Counted from the stretch's first letter, positions 12,712 to 22,120 are shown. The stretch: DNA of 62,000 bases from Apostichopus japonicus (GCF_037975245.1 NC_092578.1:1745001-1807000), one strand, 5' to 3'. Numbers and translations are program-made. The notes: generated from the sequence alone by a model not told the origin.

Positions 12712-14127
12712 GTCTATATGTACTGAATAGTGAGACTGGGTTTACACAAACACGTCTGGCAATAGCAGGATTTAAATCAACTCTAAATAAAACAGACATT
12801 GCTTGTATATGGGGACGGAGAGGGGTGTAGGAATGGGTCATATCGGGGGCGGAGAGGGGTGAAGGAGAGGCAGCATGTGTTATGGCATAATTCAGCAATA
12901 TTGTTCCTGTTCTGTATTATCTTTTGGTGAGCGAGTGCGGGGTGCGATGGGGAGGCATGTGTCTGTAATAATAACGTTATTTTTTAAATTCAATCTCTGA
13001 GAAACAATGAGTTGGTTTTCGCAAAGACCCTTTACAGTGTACGGTAACATCAAAGACGGTTGCATGTACTCGAGGGTGGGGTGGGGGTGGGGTTCAGTGC
13101 CCTCTTTTCGTGGGGACGGGGTGTGGAAGGTGGAGCCATCTCAATCAGGTCACAGTACGATTAAAAGTGTATCTCACATTTAATATAACTATACTAAGTT
13201 ATATTTATAGTTTTAAATCGAAGTTATATTGACGATGATTAATTACGAAGCTGGCAAATATCTTTAGATTTAGAACTTTCGGCATAATTTACTGACGTGA
13301 CTGATGATCAAATTAAAAAAAAGGAAATCTATTCCATTTTTGTTGATGCTTATTTTATTAGGCCATGGAAAAATAATTGTCTAAAGTTGACCAGTTACGC
13401 CATTAATCAAACCGTATATTAGATTAGTGAGCGGAACAGAATAAGCGACATATGGTATGAGGAAGTTTGATCTTGGGTCGGTGAACCTTTATAGTTGCAT
13501 TTTACATTTCATAAAATCCGATTTAAATGAATTTAAATTCCCAAGGGAAATTTCGAGTACTCGTCCTCAAACCAAACAAGGGAAATATGTCCCAGATAAC
13601 GTTATTGCAGTAATAAGTGACTTTGATCAAAATTCCCAGACACATGAAAACACATACTATATGATATGTGATGTTTTGAACTATGATGTATGAATGATAA
13701 AGTATGACGTTTGAAGTATGGTGTATGAAACATAAAAATTAAGGTTTGAAGTATATCAATTATTATGATGTACGAATAATAATGAGTTATGAAGAGAAGG
13801 GGGGGTGGGGAGAGTAACATAATTACTACAATTATACTATTTTTTAAAATTTATTCTGTTGTAATTTTCTTTCTAACCGATCTTTGCTTAGGACTTATCT
13901 TTCGGGCCGGGAGAAAGAAGGAATATGAGGGGGTGTGGGGGGGGGGGGGGTTCAGCTGGTAGAAGAGTATCAACCCAGAAGGGTAAGGAAATTGATATTC
14001 TTTTTCTTCTGTATTTAGATTAAAAATACCTTAATTCTATGGGGGTTAGGTTTACTAAACACACTATGACATTCACTTATACATACACTCCCCTCACGCC
14101 AACTCTGGAGGTGGAGAGGGTGGGGTG

Positions 14128-14132
14128 GCGAT
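14128..14132. repeat. Target-site duplication GCGAT, left copy
   Basis: The five bases before the left LTR equal those after the right LTR (21228-21232). BEL/Pao integrases typically make 5-bp duplications. Confidence 0.9.
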
Positions 14133-14243
14133 TGTCGAATAGAGGATCGATGTTAGTTTAGTCCCGACAAAGCTGCAAAGTTTCATGCGGAAGCGTGGAA
14201 TTCCAAAGATAAGAATAGAGAATATTTATAATGTTCTGTGACT

Positions 14244-14249
14244 TTTATT
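14244..14249 (-). terminator. Poly(A) signal AATAAA in the 3' LTR
   Basis: TTTATT on the plus strand is AATAAA in the element's sense, about 110 bp before the LTR end. It is the natural candidate for defining the end of R. An equal copy is in the 5' LTR at 20740-20745. Confidence 0.55.
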
Positions 14250-14621
14250 CCTTCACTACTCCAGTCCCAAACTCCTTCACTCAATCTCTCAGGTCTCTAT
14301 CAGTTTGCAGTCACTTCACTCAGCCACACCCTTCATTTTCCCAACAGCCAGCACAACAACACAAGGCCAATATTCCAAGTCCAAGTCAAAGTGAACAGTG
14401 AACTCTCTTCCTCTCACACAATATCATAAGTAGTCTGTACATATAGCATACTGTAGCAACACACACACATCTCTAACCCCTCTTGACCCCCATCTCCCCT
14501 TATCTCTCCTTCATCCTGCCTGACCTACATAAGCACCAACTTTCGGACTTTCACTGGCTCACGCCCAAGAATTCCATCTCCATAGCAATAATATTTACAA
14601 AGTATAGTTAAAGAGATATAT

Positions 14622-14699
14622 TATAGAAATAGAAAGTTGCGATATATAGATTGTTCATGGTTATAGAAATAGATAGTTGATATGTAGATTGTTCATGGT
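14622..14699 (-). repeat. Tandem ~40-bp duplication in LTR U3
   Basis: Two adjacent units (14622-14661 and 14662-14699), each containing TATAGAAATAGA and AGATTGTTCATGGT, lie at the 5' edge of the LTR in element orientation, that is in U3. The other LTR has the same duplication (21118-21195). Repeated U3 units often carry enhancer sites; that role is inferred. Confidence 0.8.
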
Positions 14700-14713
14700 T
14701 ATAGATATAGTCT

Positions 14714-16786
14714 TTAAGTTTGTTCTCGACAATCTCCGGGGGCCATCAAACAAAGTGGCATGAAAAGGAGGGTCGTGGTGTGGTCATCGTCACTTCCGCT
14801 GAAGTCTGCTTCTAGTGGAACCAGATCTTTAACGCCTCGTTTGGTAATGAATCCTGACGGAAGTTTGACCTTGACAAATCGCACCTCACCATCAGCAGAT
14901 GGGACATGATCTGTAACTCTCCCCATTTTCCAGGTAACTCTCGGGGTGCTTTCACGAATAAGGCAGATTTCACCTTTCTGTGGTAGGCGACAAATTTCAC
15001 CACGGGTCAACCTGAAGTGAGTTTGGTGGGCTTCTCGGAGTTCCTGTAGGTATTGTGTTTGCCAGATCTTCCAGAAATGATCAAGCTTTTTCTCTCTCAA
15101 TTTCCATTGGCGTAGTAGAGTTGCCTTTCCTCGAGGATTGGGGTCATAATCTGGATCAGTAGGGTCCTCATTCGAAGGAGGCATACCCAGTTGACACATT
15201 GGAGCCATCAGACTTGCAGGTGTTAGGATAGACTGATCATTAATATCAGCTGACAATGGAAGAAGAGGTCTGGTATTAAGAGTTCCCTCAATTTGAGCAA
15301 TGAGGGTTCTCAAATCTTCATCCTTAATGGTCATCTTCCACAGAGTTTTCTTGATGGCTCTTTTCACCAGATCTACCAGTCTTTCATAGAAGCCGCCAAC
15401 CCAGGGTGACCTTTCAGGAATATAGCGCCAATTAATGCCTTTTTCAGAGTAAAAGGCAGTGAGACATTCTCTTATTTCCTCACTTGGCTTTTGTCCCCAG
15501 ATAGCTTGCAGAATACTTGCTCCTTTCTTAAATTGAAGAGCATTGTCTGTCAGGATGGTGTGTGGAGTTCCTCTCCTCCCAATAAATCGTTCCACAGCTT
15601 GAACTGCTGACTCGGCTGAACAATCTCCGATCAATTCCAGATGTACAGCTCTGGTAGTAAAACAAGTGAATATAGCAATCCACCGTTTTTGATGTTCAGT
15701 GTCTTTCTTTTCACGAATGAAGAGAGGACCCATATAATCTAAACCAGTGTATTTGAAGGCTGGCGCTCTTTGAACTCTCTCTGCAGGCAACTGGGCCATC
15801 TTAGGTGGTCTAAATGTCCCACCTTGAACTCTTCTGCAGATGAGACATCTCTTTAGACACTTTTTTATCTCAGTAAGTCCATGAGGAATCCAATATCTCA
15901 ATCTTACTTCTGCCAAGGTGGATCTTGCTCCAGCATGGAAAACCCTGTCATGTGCCTTATTGATCACTAGAGTTGTGAATTTGTTGTCACGAGGAAGAAG
16001 GGTGGGATATTGACTTTCCTCTGTGAGGTTTGCATTTGCAAGCCTCCCACCACAACGAATTACATCCCCATCTAGAAACAGATCAAGTTGTTTGATCAAC
16101 TGATTTCTTCCCCCTTTCTTGAGCAGGTTTATCTCTTCGTTAAAACCTTGTTGTTGGACAACCCGGATCCATTGATTTCTGACGTATTGCAGTTCTTTAA
16201 CTGTGACTGCTTTGGTATCAGGAATATCCCTTTTGAGGCATAGGTTGATGAAACGATGACAATATGCTGTAACTCTCATCAGCTTTCCGATGTTTCCGTA
16301 TCGGCTGACATCAATGCCAAATGGGGTTGACACCGCTCCACATGTACTCATCAGATGGGCTTCTTGCCTTAGATAAGATTTTTCTTTTTCTTTGTTGCCC
16401 TTATTCAGTACCAATGGCAAATTTGGCTCTTTTTGACCTGGTGACCATTTGGGCCAATAGATCTCCTCTCGGATGGTCCACTTAGGACCGGTCAACCAGT
16501 TTGACTCTTTCAGACTTTTTGCTGAAATGCCTCTTGTTGCCAGGTCGGCTGGATTCTCTTTTGTGTCCACATAGTTGAATGTAATGTCACCTTTACCGAC
16601 AATCTCTTGGGTCCTTCTTTGGACATATGCTGGAAGCTCCTTCTCAGAATTAATCCAATGTAGGGTGATTTGTGAATCACTCCACAAAAATTTTCCACTC
16701 ACTGGGTGGTGCAGCTCTTTCTCTACAAATCTCATAGCTCTAGATCCAATCAGTGCTGCAGTGAGCTCCAGCTGGGGAAGAGTCAT
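14714..16786 (-). CDS. BEL/Pao Pol, part 2: RNase H remainder, integrase and C-terminal domain
   Basis: 690 codons in the same frame as the upstream gag-pol frame, separated only by the TGA at 16790-16792 and one Lys codon. The ATG at 16784-16786 is just the first in-frame Met after the stop, not a likely natural start. It begins inside RNase H: Glu7 in LPQLELTAAL, Asp37 in WSDSQ and Asp81 in NPADLATRG supply three of the four catalytic acids. The integrase follows, with an HHCC zinc-binding region (His278, His284, Cys314, Cys317) and a catalytic triad Asp350 (GLDYMGP), Asp414 (LTDNALQF) and Glu468 (GGFYERLV). The C-terminus (about 570-670) resembles DUF5641, usual in BEL/Pao. The frame stops inside the 3' LTR. 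Integrase and tail look intact. As the genome stands, this part would be made only by readthrough or internal initiation. Confidence 0.9.
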   Translation of the reverse strand: MTLPQLELTAALIGSRAMRFVEKELHHPVSGKFLWSDSQITLHWINSEKELPAYVQRRTQEIVGKGDITFNYVDTKENPADLATRGISAKSLKESNWLTGPKWTIREEIYWPKWSPGQKEPNLPLVLNKGNKEKEKSYLRQEAHLMSTCGAVSTPFGIDVSRYGNIGKLMRVTAYCHRFINLCLKRDIPDTKAVTVKELQYVRNQWIRVVQQQGFNEEINLLKKGGRNQLIKQLDLFLDGDVIRCGGRLANANLTEESQYPTLLPRDNKFTTLVINKAHDRVFHAGARSTLAEVRLRYWIPHGLTEIKKCLKRCLICRRVQGGTFRPPKMAQLPAERVQRAPAFKYTGLDYMGPLFIREKKDTEHQKRWIAIFTCFTTRAVHLELIGDCSAESAVQAVERFIGRRGTPHTILTDNALQFKKGASILQAIWGQKPSEEIRECLTAFYSEKGINWRYIPERSPWVGGFYERLVDLVKRAIKKTLWKMTIKDEDLRTLIAQIEGTLNTRPLLPLSADINDQSILTPASLMAPMCQLGMPPSNEDPTDPDYDPNPRGKATLLRQWKLREKKLDHFWKIWQTQYLQELREAHQTHFRLTRGEICRLPQKGEICLIRESTPRVTWKMGRVTDHVPSADGEVRFVKVKLPSGFITKRGVKDLVPLEADFSGSDDDHTTTLLFMPLCLMAPGDCREQT

Positions 16787-16789
16787 TTT

Positions 16790-16792
16790 TCA
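16790..16792 (-). pseudogene. In-frame TGA interrupting the RNase H domain
   Basis: Plus-strand TCA at 16790-16792 reads TGA in the element. Frame and homology continue unchanged on both sides: RNase H Asp1188 precedes it, and its Glu and other two Asp follow. It is the only visible coding lesion. A nonsense mutation is the simplest reading. Programmed readthrough is unlikely because such sites usually lie between gag and pol, not inside a catalytic domain. Confidence 0.85.
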
Positions 16793-19700
16793 TTTAATAG
16801 GAGCAACACGGGCTTTGGCAAATATCAGACTGCACTTCACGGTAGATGCTACCTTCTGTCTAACATAGACACAGGCAGAATAAGCTTCAAGACTTGCATC
16901 AGTGAAGCAAATTAGTTGTACTGGGATCATCTCACCACTTAGGATCCATCTTGGGATACTAAAGTTCTTCGCTCCTACAAGCTCCCTTTGAAGAGCCTTC
17001 CACTTGACCACATAGTCTTCTGGCAAGGGATCATCCCAGTCGAATTTCTCTTTCCACATTTCTTGGTGGAGTATCTTTCCTCTGATAGTTATAGGACTTA
17101 GAAAACCCAGTGGATCAAATATCTTTGCCAATTGTTGAAGAGTAGATCTTTTTGTAGTCTTCTCAAGATCATCTACAATCAACTTAGTTTTGATTGTATC
17201 CACTTGGATGTCCCAAAGCATCCCAAGCACGCTGACTTCCGTGCCCTTTGCCCTGTCTTTCTCTGGCAGCATTTGGTTGAATTCTTTGCTGTTGGAGAGC
17301 CATTCTCTCAGATTCATTGAAGCATTGTCAAACAGCTGTTTTGCTTCTTGGTATAGCTTCACAGCTTCCTGAACGCTGTTTGAGCCGATGATCACATTGT
17401 CGACGTACACGTTGTTCTTGATTTGATTGCTGACATCACCAGGATTTTTATCTAGATGGAAGTTGATCGTAGCCCCCAGCAAGTAGGGTGAAGCGACAAT
17501 TCCAAAAGGAATTCTGGAGAAACGGTACACTTGTATATTGCCATCGATGATAGGCATTGTATGGTCTTTCAGCCACAGAAATCGTGTCGCATCTCTATCT
17601 TCCAATCTTAGTCCCACCTGAAGGAAAGCTTTCTCAATATCTGACACCATTGCAATCTTTGGTAGTCGGAAACGTATCAACAGACCTGCAAGGTCTTTGA
17701 GCAAACACGGACCAGCATGCATTATGTCGTTTAGACACTTCTTTTCCTTTTTTGTTTTTGCACTGGCATCGTACACCACTCTTAGTTTGGTAGTTGCCTT
17801 GTCTTCCCTATTTACTGCTAAATGGGGAATGTAGTGTACTCTAGGACCGTCTGGTTGTTTGGATGTCACTGCTTCAACTATACCAGCCTGCAGCTGATCT
17901 TCAATGATCTGATTGTATTTCTGGAACCTAGGAGTTGGTTCCCCAGATGGACAAAGACTCTTTAGTGTGGATGAAAGTCGCCCTTTGGCAGTACTGAAAT
18001 TGTTTGACAAAACGATCTTATCATCCTTCCAAGGGAAACCCACGGTATATCGACCATTTTCATACTGGACGGTATCTTTGAATCGTTGTAGGATTTCCTC
18101 ATCTTTTGGTGCCTGACTGAGATCATCGGATTGGATTCCAATAGTTTCTAGATCCCATAATTGCTGTATGGGGTCTTCCTTCTTACTCAGGCATAACATT
18201 TGATTTACTTTCAATGGTTGCTTGTTGATAAATGGATCAACTTCTCTTTTATCAGATTTTGGATCTGTCATCTTTTTAGCCTTTCCACAAAGGATATTTC
18301 CCAGTGGTGAGTGGTGGACTACTAGGCTATCTTGAATAGCTGTTATAGGCAAACCAGCACCCATAAGATCATACCAGTAATCGATCCCGATAATGATGTC
18401 AATTGGCATTGATTTGCTCGAGTTAGGTGGTATGTTGAGAGGATTCAAAGCCTGAATTTTCTTCCAGGTAGCTTTATCGAAATGAATTGCCTCTAATCCC
18501 ATTGGTGGAGCCATTTTAGGGATACTGTAGGCCTCGATATCAAGCTTAAAACCTCTAGGCCCATTTAATTCTAATTCCACCATTCCTGCCACCACTGTTT
18601 CAGCCTGATCTGTGTTAAATCTTGAGGTTTCCAATGTTACCTTCTTCTGTGATCTCAAATTCAATCTTTCAGCTGCCTCTGCACTAATACAGGTTACTTT
18701 TGCCCCTGTATCTAGAAAAACATGCATATGTTTTCTCTCTTTGGTCACTGGATTGGTGATTGGATATTTGAAAGCTGCCATGATAATCCCATGTTCTTGT
18801 CGACTAGCTGTTAAGTAGCCATCAATCTGCACCTTTTCGATTTCATTTTGTTTCTTTTCTTCTTCAATTTGGACATTAAGATGCGTTGGCTGCTCAACTT
18901 CTTTCTTGAAGCATAATGCTGAATTATGATTCACATCTTTACAGTGAAAACATGGCTTCTTTCTTTTGCAATCTTTGAATAGATGGCCTTTATTTAAGCA
19001 TTTGAAACAACGACCTTCTTTTTGGACCATCTCACGTCGTTTTATTGTGTCGGTCACTTTCCGACATTCATCACTCCAGTGGTTGCCTTTACCGCAAAAC
19101 AAACATGGTCGTCTGTACACTTGGGAAGCATCTTGAGCAAAATTTGCGGTAGGTAGCTTGTTTGTTGGTTGTTGGATTGGATCACTAGATTCCTCTTTTG
19201 ATTCTCTTGTTTTACTGGTATTTCCAGTTGTTATGGTTAGCAAATGGAAATTCTTTAGGAAGTCCAAAAATTCTTGCATGGACTGTTCTTTTTTGTGTTT
19301 GTTTTGGAGGAATCTCATCTTATTCATTTCAATGGTCAAGGACCTTGGCAGTTTGTCTGTCAATTCTGGTACATAAGCATTGAGAGCTTCATCTGGTACA
19401 CCCTGCCTCTTTAAGGCCACTGTGAGAGCATTGGTCTCATCAACAAACTTTTCTAGATTTCCCATATTCTCTCTCACTTGTTTTATTGAATGGAGGCTGT
19501 TCCAGAGGGCCCTTTTCTGGTGCATTTTATCACCATACTGCTCCTTTAATATGGCAACTGCATCTACATACTTGTTTCCTTCTAGGCCCAGTCCTTTGAT
19601 TTTATCGTAGGCAGGACCAGTCAAGAGTTGAAGGAGATAATCTAGCTTTTGTTTGTTACTCAACTGTGGTTGGCTGTCTACATTAATCTCAAAAGACTCC

Positions 19701-20461
19701 CAAAAATTAGGCCATTTGAGAATTTCACCCGCAAATGTTGGCAACTGGATTTTAGGAAGCTTGGTCATTATTGGTGACCGAACTGACTGTCCACCTATGG
19801 CTCCTTGTGGTGAGCTGGACGTTGGATTTTGGATAGTTTCAATCAACCTTTCTTGGTTTAAAGTTCTTTGATCTTTAATTTCTGGAAGGAGCTGCATTGT
19901 TTGTGACTGATTTTGTTGATTGGCCTGTTGCTGCATCTGTATAATTTGTTGCATGTGCTCCTGGGAGCGTTGTTGACTTTCAAATAATTGTTGCATCTGT
20001 TGTTGTGACTGTAGCAAAATCTGTAGTAAATGACCTGTCATATCCCCTTGGGATTTCATGGAACTTTCAGAAGGGGTTGCCTTCGGGACTCTGTCCTCTG
20101 GGACCTCCGGTGTAGACATTGTATTTTGATATTTGGACTGGCTTCTTAGCCTTGATGCATCAGGCTGAGCAGTGGCACCATTTATTTCGTTTAAGACTTT
20201 AAGATTGCACCCATAGTGGCTAAGTTGAATCACTGTAAATGTGCCATTTTGGACCAGCTGGGCCAGTAAATTGCCACCACCACAATCTTCACACACCCAA
20301 GAAAACTGCTCCAAATCATTTAAAGCATGATATAGCTTTTCTGTAATGATGTCACTTATTGGGTCATTTATGCAGACACAGCACCACCATTTCTTACAGT
20401 GATCACAATCAATGCCGTCTTCTGTCTCTCTCTCACATTTATTACATGGCTGCATTTTCAT
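16790..20461 (-). CDS. BEL/Pao Gag-Pol, part 1: Gag, protease, reverse transcriptase, start of RNase H
   Basis: 1,223 codons from the first ATG (20459-20461); the open frame extends two codons upstream without another ATG. Residues 6-60 hold an all-cysteine PHD/FYVE-like finger (Cys6, 9, 19, 22, 27, 30, 57, 60). A Gln-rich, probably coiled segment follows at about 140-205, then a DUF1759-type Gag domain from about 235 to 385. Three CCHC knuckles span Cys453-Cys517. The aspartic protease has LDTGA with Asp584. The reverse transcriptase has its first catalytic Asp at 941 (SDIEKAF) and YVDN at 1019-1022 in place of the usual YVDD. RNase H starts with Asp1188 (FTDAS) and the frame ends at TGA soon after VAPIK. 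The leader between the 5' LTR and ATG is 167 bp. Gag and Pol share one frame, as is common in this group. No other stop or frameshift was seen. Confidence 0.93.
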   Translation of the reverse strand: MKMQPCNKCERETEDGIDCDHCKKWWCCVCINDPISDIITEKLYHALNDLEQFSWVCEDCGGGNLLAQLVQNGTFTVIQLSHYGCNLKVLNEINGATAQPDASRLRSQSKYQNTMSTPEVPEDRVPKATPSESSMKSQGDMTGHLLQILLQSQQQMQQLFESQQRSQEHMQQIIQMQQQANQQNQSQTMQLLPEIKDQRTLNQERLIETIQNPTSSSPQGAIGGQSVRSPIMTKLPKIQLPTFAGEILKWPNFWESFEINVDSQPQLSNKQKLDYLLQLLTGPAYDKIKGLGLEGNKYVDAVAILKEQYGDKMHQKRALWNSLHSIKQVRENMGNLEKFVDETNALTVALKRQGVPDEALNAYVPELTDKLPRSLTIEMNKMRFLQNKHKKEQSMQEFLDFLKNFHLLTITTGNTSKTRESKEESSDPIQQPTNKLPTANFAQDASQVYRRPCLFCGKGNHWSDECRKVTDTIKRREMVQKEGRCFKCLNKGHLFKDCKRKKPCFHCKDVNHNSALCFKKEVEQPTHLNVQIEEEKKQNEIEKVQIDGYLTASRQEHGIIMAAFKYPITNPVTKERKHMHVFLDTGAKVTCISAEAAERLNLRSQKKVTLETSRFNTDQAETVVAGMVELELNGPRGFKLDIEAYSIPKMAPPMGLEAIHFDKATWKKIQALNPLNIPPNSSKSMPIDIIIGIDYWYDLMGAGLPITAIQDSLVVHHSPLGNILCGKAKKMTDPKSDKREVDPFINKQPLKVNQMLCLSKKEDPIQQLWDLETIGIQSDDLSQAPKDEEILQRFKDTVQYENGRYTVGFPWKDDKIVLSNNFSTAKGRLSSTLKSLCPSGEPTPRFQKYNQIIEDQLQAGIVEAVTSKQPDGPRVHYIPHLAVNREDKATTKLRVVYDASAKTKKEKKCLNDIMHAGPCLLKDLAGLLIRFRLPKIAMVSDIEKAFLQVGLRLEDRDATRFLWLKDHTMPIIDGNIQVYRFSRIPFGIVASPYLLGATINFHLDKNPGDVSNQIKNNVYVDNVIIGSNSVQEAVKLYQEAKQLFDNASMNLREWLSNSKEFNQMLPEKDRAKGTEVSVLGMLWDIQVDTIKTKLIVDDLEKTTKRSTLQQLAKIFDPLGFLSPITIRGKILHQEMWKEKFDWDDPLPEDYVVKWKALQRELVGAKNFSIPRWILSGEMIPVQLICFTDASLEAYSACVYVRQKVASTVKCSLIFAKARVAPIK

Positions 20462-20607
20462 AGGCAATTGCTTTTTCTTATTTGATAGGCCTATATTGGG
20501 CTAAGAATTCCTAGCATGGATTCTATAGTATAGCCTATTTCTCTTTATTCTTTCTCTCTGTCTCTCTCTTCTTACCTTCGGAAACTGTTCTTGATCAGAC
20601 GTTTACA

Positions 20608-20625
20608 AACCTCGCTCTGCTACCA
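20608..20625 (-). promoter_or_regulatory. Primer-binding site, initiator tRNA-Met
   Basis: On the minus strand, three bases after the 5' LTR, the sequence is TGGTAGCAGAGCGAGGTT. This is complementary to a tRNA 3' end ...AACCTCGCTCTGCTACCA. Animal initiator tRNA-Met genes start AGCAGAG and end CTCTGCTACCA (from memory, one base from the Drosophila 3' end), so this tRNA is the likely primer for minus-strand DNA synthesis. Confidence 0.85.
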
Positions 20626-20628
20626 ATT

Positions 20629-21227
20629 TGTCGAATAGAGGATCGATGTTAGTTTAGTCCCGACAAAGCTGCAAAGTTTCATGCGGAAGCGTGGAATTCC
20701 AAAGATAAGAATAGAGAATACTTATAATGTTCTGTGACTTTTATTCCTTCACTACTCCAGTCCCAAACTCCTTCACTCAATCTCTCAGGTCTCTATCAGT
20801 TTGCAGTCACTTCACTCAGCCACACCCTTCATTTTCCCAACAGCCAGCACAACAACACAAGGCCAATATTCCAAGTCCAAGTCAAAGTGAACAGTGAACT
20901 CTCTTCCTCTCACACAATATCATAAGTAGTCTGTACATATAGCATACTGTAGCAACACACACACATCTCTAACCCCTCTTGACCCCCATCTCCCCTTATC
21001 TCTCCTTCATCCTGCCTGACCTACATAAGCACCAACTTTCGGACTTTCACTGGCTCACGCCCAAGAATTCCATCTCCATAGCAATAATATTTACAAAGTA
21101 TAGTTAAAGAGATATATTATAGAAATAGAAAGTTGCGATATATAGATTGTTCATGGTTATAGAAATAGATAGTTGATATGTAGATTGTTCATGGTTATAG
21201 ATATAGTCTTTAAGTTTGTTCTCGACA
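20629..21227 (-). repeat. 5' LTR of the BEL/Pao element
   Basis: 599 bp, one mismatch to the other LTR. Drives element transcription towards lower coordinates. Contains AATAAA (20740-20745 on the minus strand) and the duplicated U3 unit (21118-21195). Confidence 0.97.
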
Positions 21228-21232
21228 GCGAT
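21228..21232. repeat. Target-site duplication GCGAT, right copy
   Basis: Matches 14128-14132 exactly. Confidence 0.9.
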
Positions 21233-21354
21233 GATGGGGGAGGGGGAGGCGGTGAGGGAAAAAAGTTGTAAAGATGGAATACTGTTATTTCAACATGTTT
21301 GTGTTTACATTCTATCTAATCACCACATATTTTAGTTTTGCTTATAAACACGGA

Positions 21355-21535
21355 TCGAATAAGGAGGCCTCGCTCACGCCCGACAGACCCTCCGCTTCGG
21401 CCGAAGCCGCGGCGAGACCGGACCCTCCGGATCCCGCCGGCCACGCGACAGCAAGCTGTGCACGCGACCGACAGAGACGCCGGTGGCCCGGACCCCGCTG
21501 CCTGAACCCCCGTGGGGTGCAGGCCGTCACGCAGA
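21355..21535. other. Short GC-rich, CpG-rich island of unknown origin
   Basis: About 180 bp of strikingly GC- and CpG-rich sequence (for example CTTCGGCCGAAGCCGCGGCG) in an AT-rich setting with abrupt edges, starting about 125 bp from the BEL/Pao insertion. Open frames through it in both directions look compositional, not conserved. Its style resembles rDNA expansion segments or spacer, but I could not match it to a known rRNA segment. A promoter CpG island or a foreign fragment are alternatives. Confidence 0.6.
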
Positions 21536-22120
21536 GGGATTTTTATTTACAGTGTATATACTATCATTGCATTAATATGTTTATTATTTAAAACCATATT
21601 ATCATCACGATAAATTAATTGAATGTCGCCAGTTACTGTTTCGTATCTACATAAAGAATCTTAAAATGAAATTTAATGAACCTTTTTATTGATCACCGAT
21701 AATTGATGAAGATATTTTCTCTCTTATTGCCTTTACGATTCAAACACATATGGTGACAGATATTTCAGATGTTTGACTTTTCTTACGACGAAATATACTG
21801 TCCAATCAATTTCACATCGATCCCAAGTTTCTCCAGGCTATAGTTTGTTTAAAAAAAATCTCATTATGTATGTCTTGTTGTGAAATAGTTAAATGATGAC
21901 ATATGGCCGCATTAATATGTTAAACTATATCAATTAACTGTCAAGCTTAATTGATCAGTCGTTCCGGAAAGCAAAAAAAAAAAACAAGGCCAAGGAAACT
22001 CATGCGGTGAGAAAGCTGCTGGCGCATAATTTCTATATATATAACACACTGTAGGCCTGATATTAGAAGGGGTAATTAGACTGGCCCGATTGTGATCAGC
22101 GATAGAGTGGGAAAGATACT

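Larger units (their letters stand above)
11168..14127. other. Intergenic DNA, no gene recognised
   Basis: Holds three TGACGTCA palindromes (11775, 11970, 12187), a (CTT)n tract, a hAT-like end at 12711, a short tandem duplication of a GGGGACGGAGAGGGGTG-like unit near 12810-12865, a degenerate ~36-bp repeat rich in TTTGAAGTATG at 13670-13790, and a 14-G run at 13937-13950. No credible exon was seen. Confidence 0.5.
14133..14731 (-). repeat. 3' LTR of the BEL/Pao element
   Basis: 599 bp, identical to 20629-21227 except T at 14225 for C at 20721. The pol frame runs 18 nt into it and stops at 14714-14716. Read on the minus strand it contains a tandem U3 duplication and an AATAAA. Confidence 0.97.
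14133..21227 (-). mobile_element. BEL/Pao LTR retrotransposon, 7,095 bp
   Basis: A structurally complete element lying on the minus strand. It has two 599-bp LTRs starting TG and ending CA with TGTCGA/TCGACA ends, a 5-bp GCGAT duplication on both sides, an initiator-tRNA-Met primer-binding site 3 bases inside the 5' LTR, and one gag-pol frame. Domain order is zinc finger, DUF1759-like Gag, three CCHC knuckles, aspartic protease, reverse transcriptase, RNase H, integrase and a DUF5641-like tail. This order, with protease before RT and integrase last, and the motif wording place it in BEL/Pao. The LTRs differ at one position (T at 14225, C at 20721), so insertion is very recent. A single in-frame TGA at 16790-16792 interrupts RNase H. 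There is no env-like frame after integrase. The target was a G-rich purine stretch. Confidence 0.97.

Noticed and set aside
14238-14429. 63-codon frame repeated at 14238 and 20734
   Set aside because: Lies in the antisense of the two LTRs and is duplicated only because the LTRs are.
14732-14750. A classical polypurine tract beside the 3' LTR
   Set aside because: On the element strand only GGAGA is purine-only before the LTR, and it is interrupted by a C-run; too weak to annotate.
16787-16792. Programmed stop-codon readthrough or selenocysteine at the TGA
   Set aside because: The position is inside the RNase H domain rather than between gag and pol; one substitution is simpler. Kept as a point to check in other copies.
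16575-19871. Plus-strand open frames inside the BEL/Pao element
   Set aside because: Shadows of the minus-strand gag-pol; no motifs of their own.
21274-21591. 105-codon frame through the GC-rich island
   Set aside because: Only the compositionally odd island is open; flanks are unrelated AT-rich DNA.
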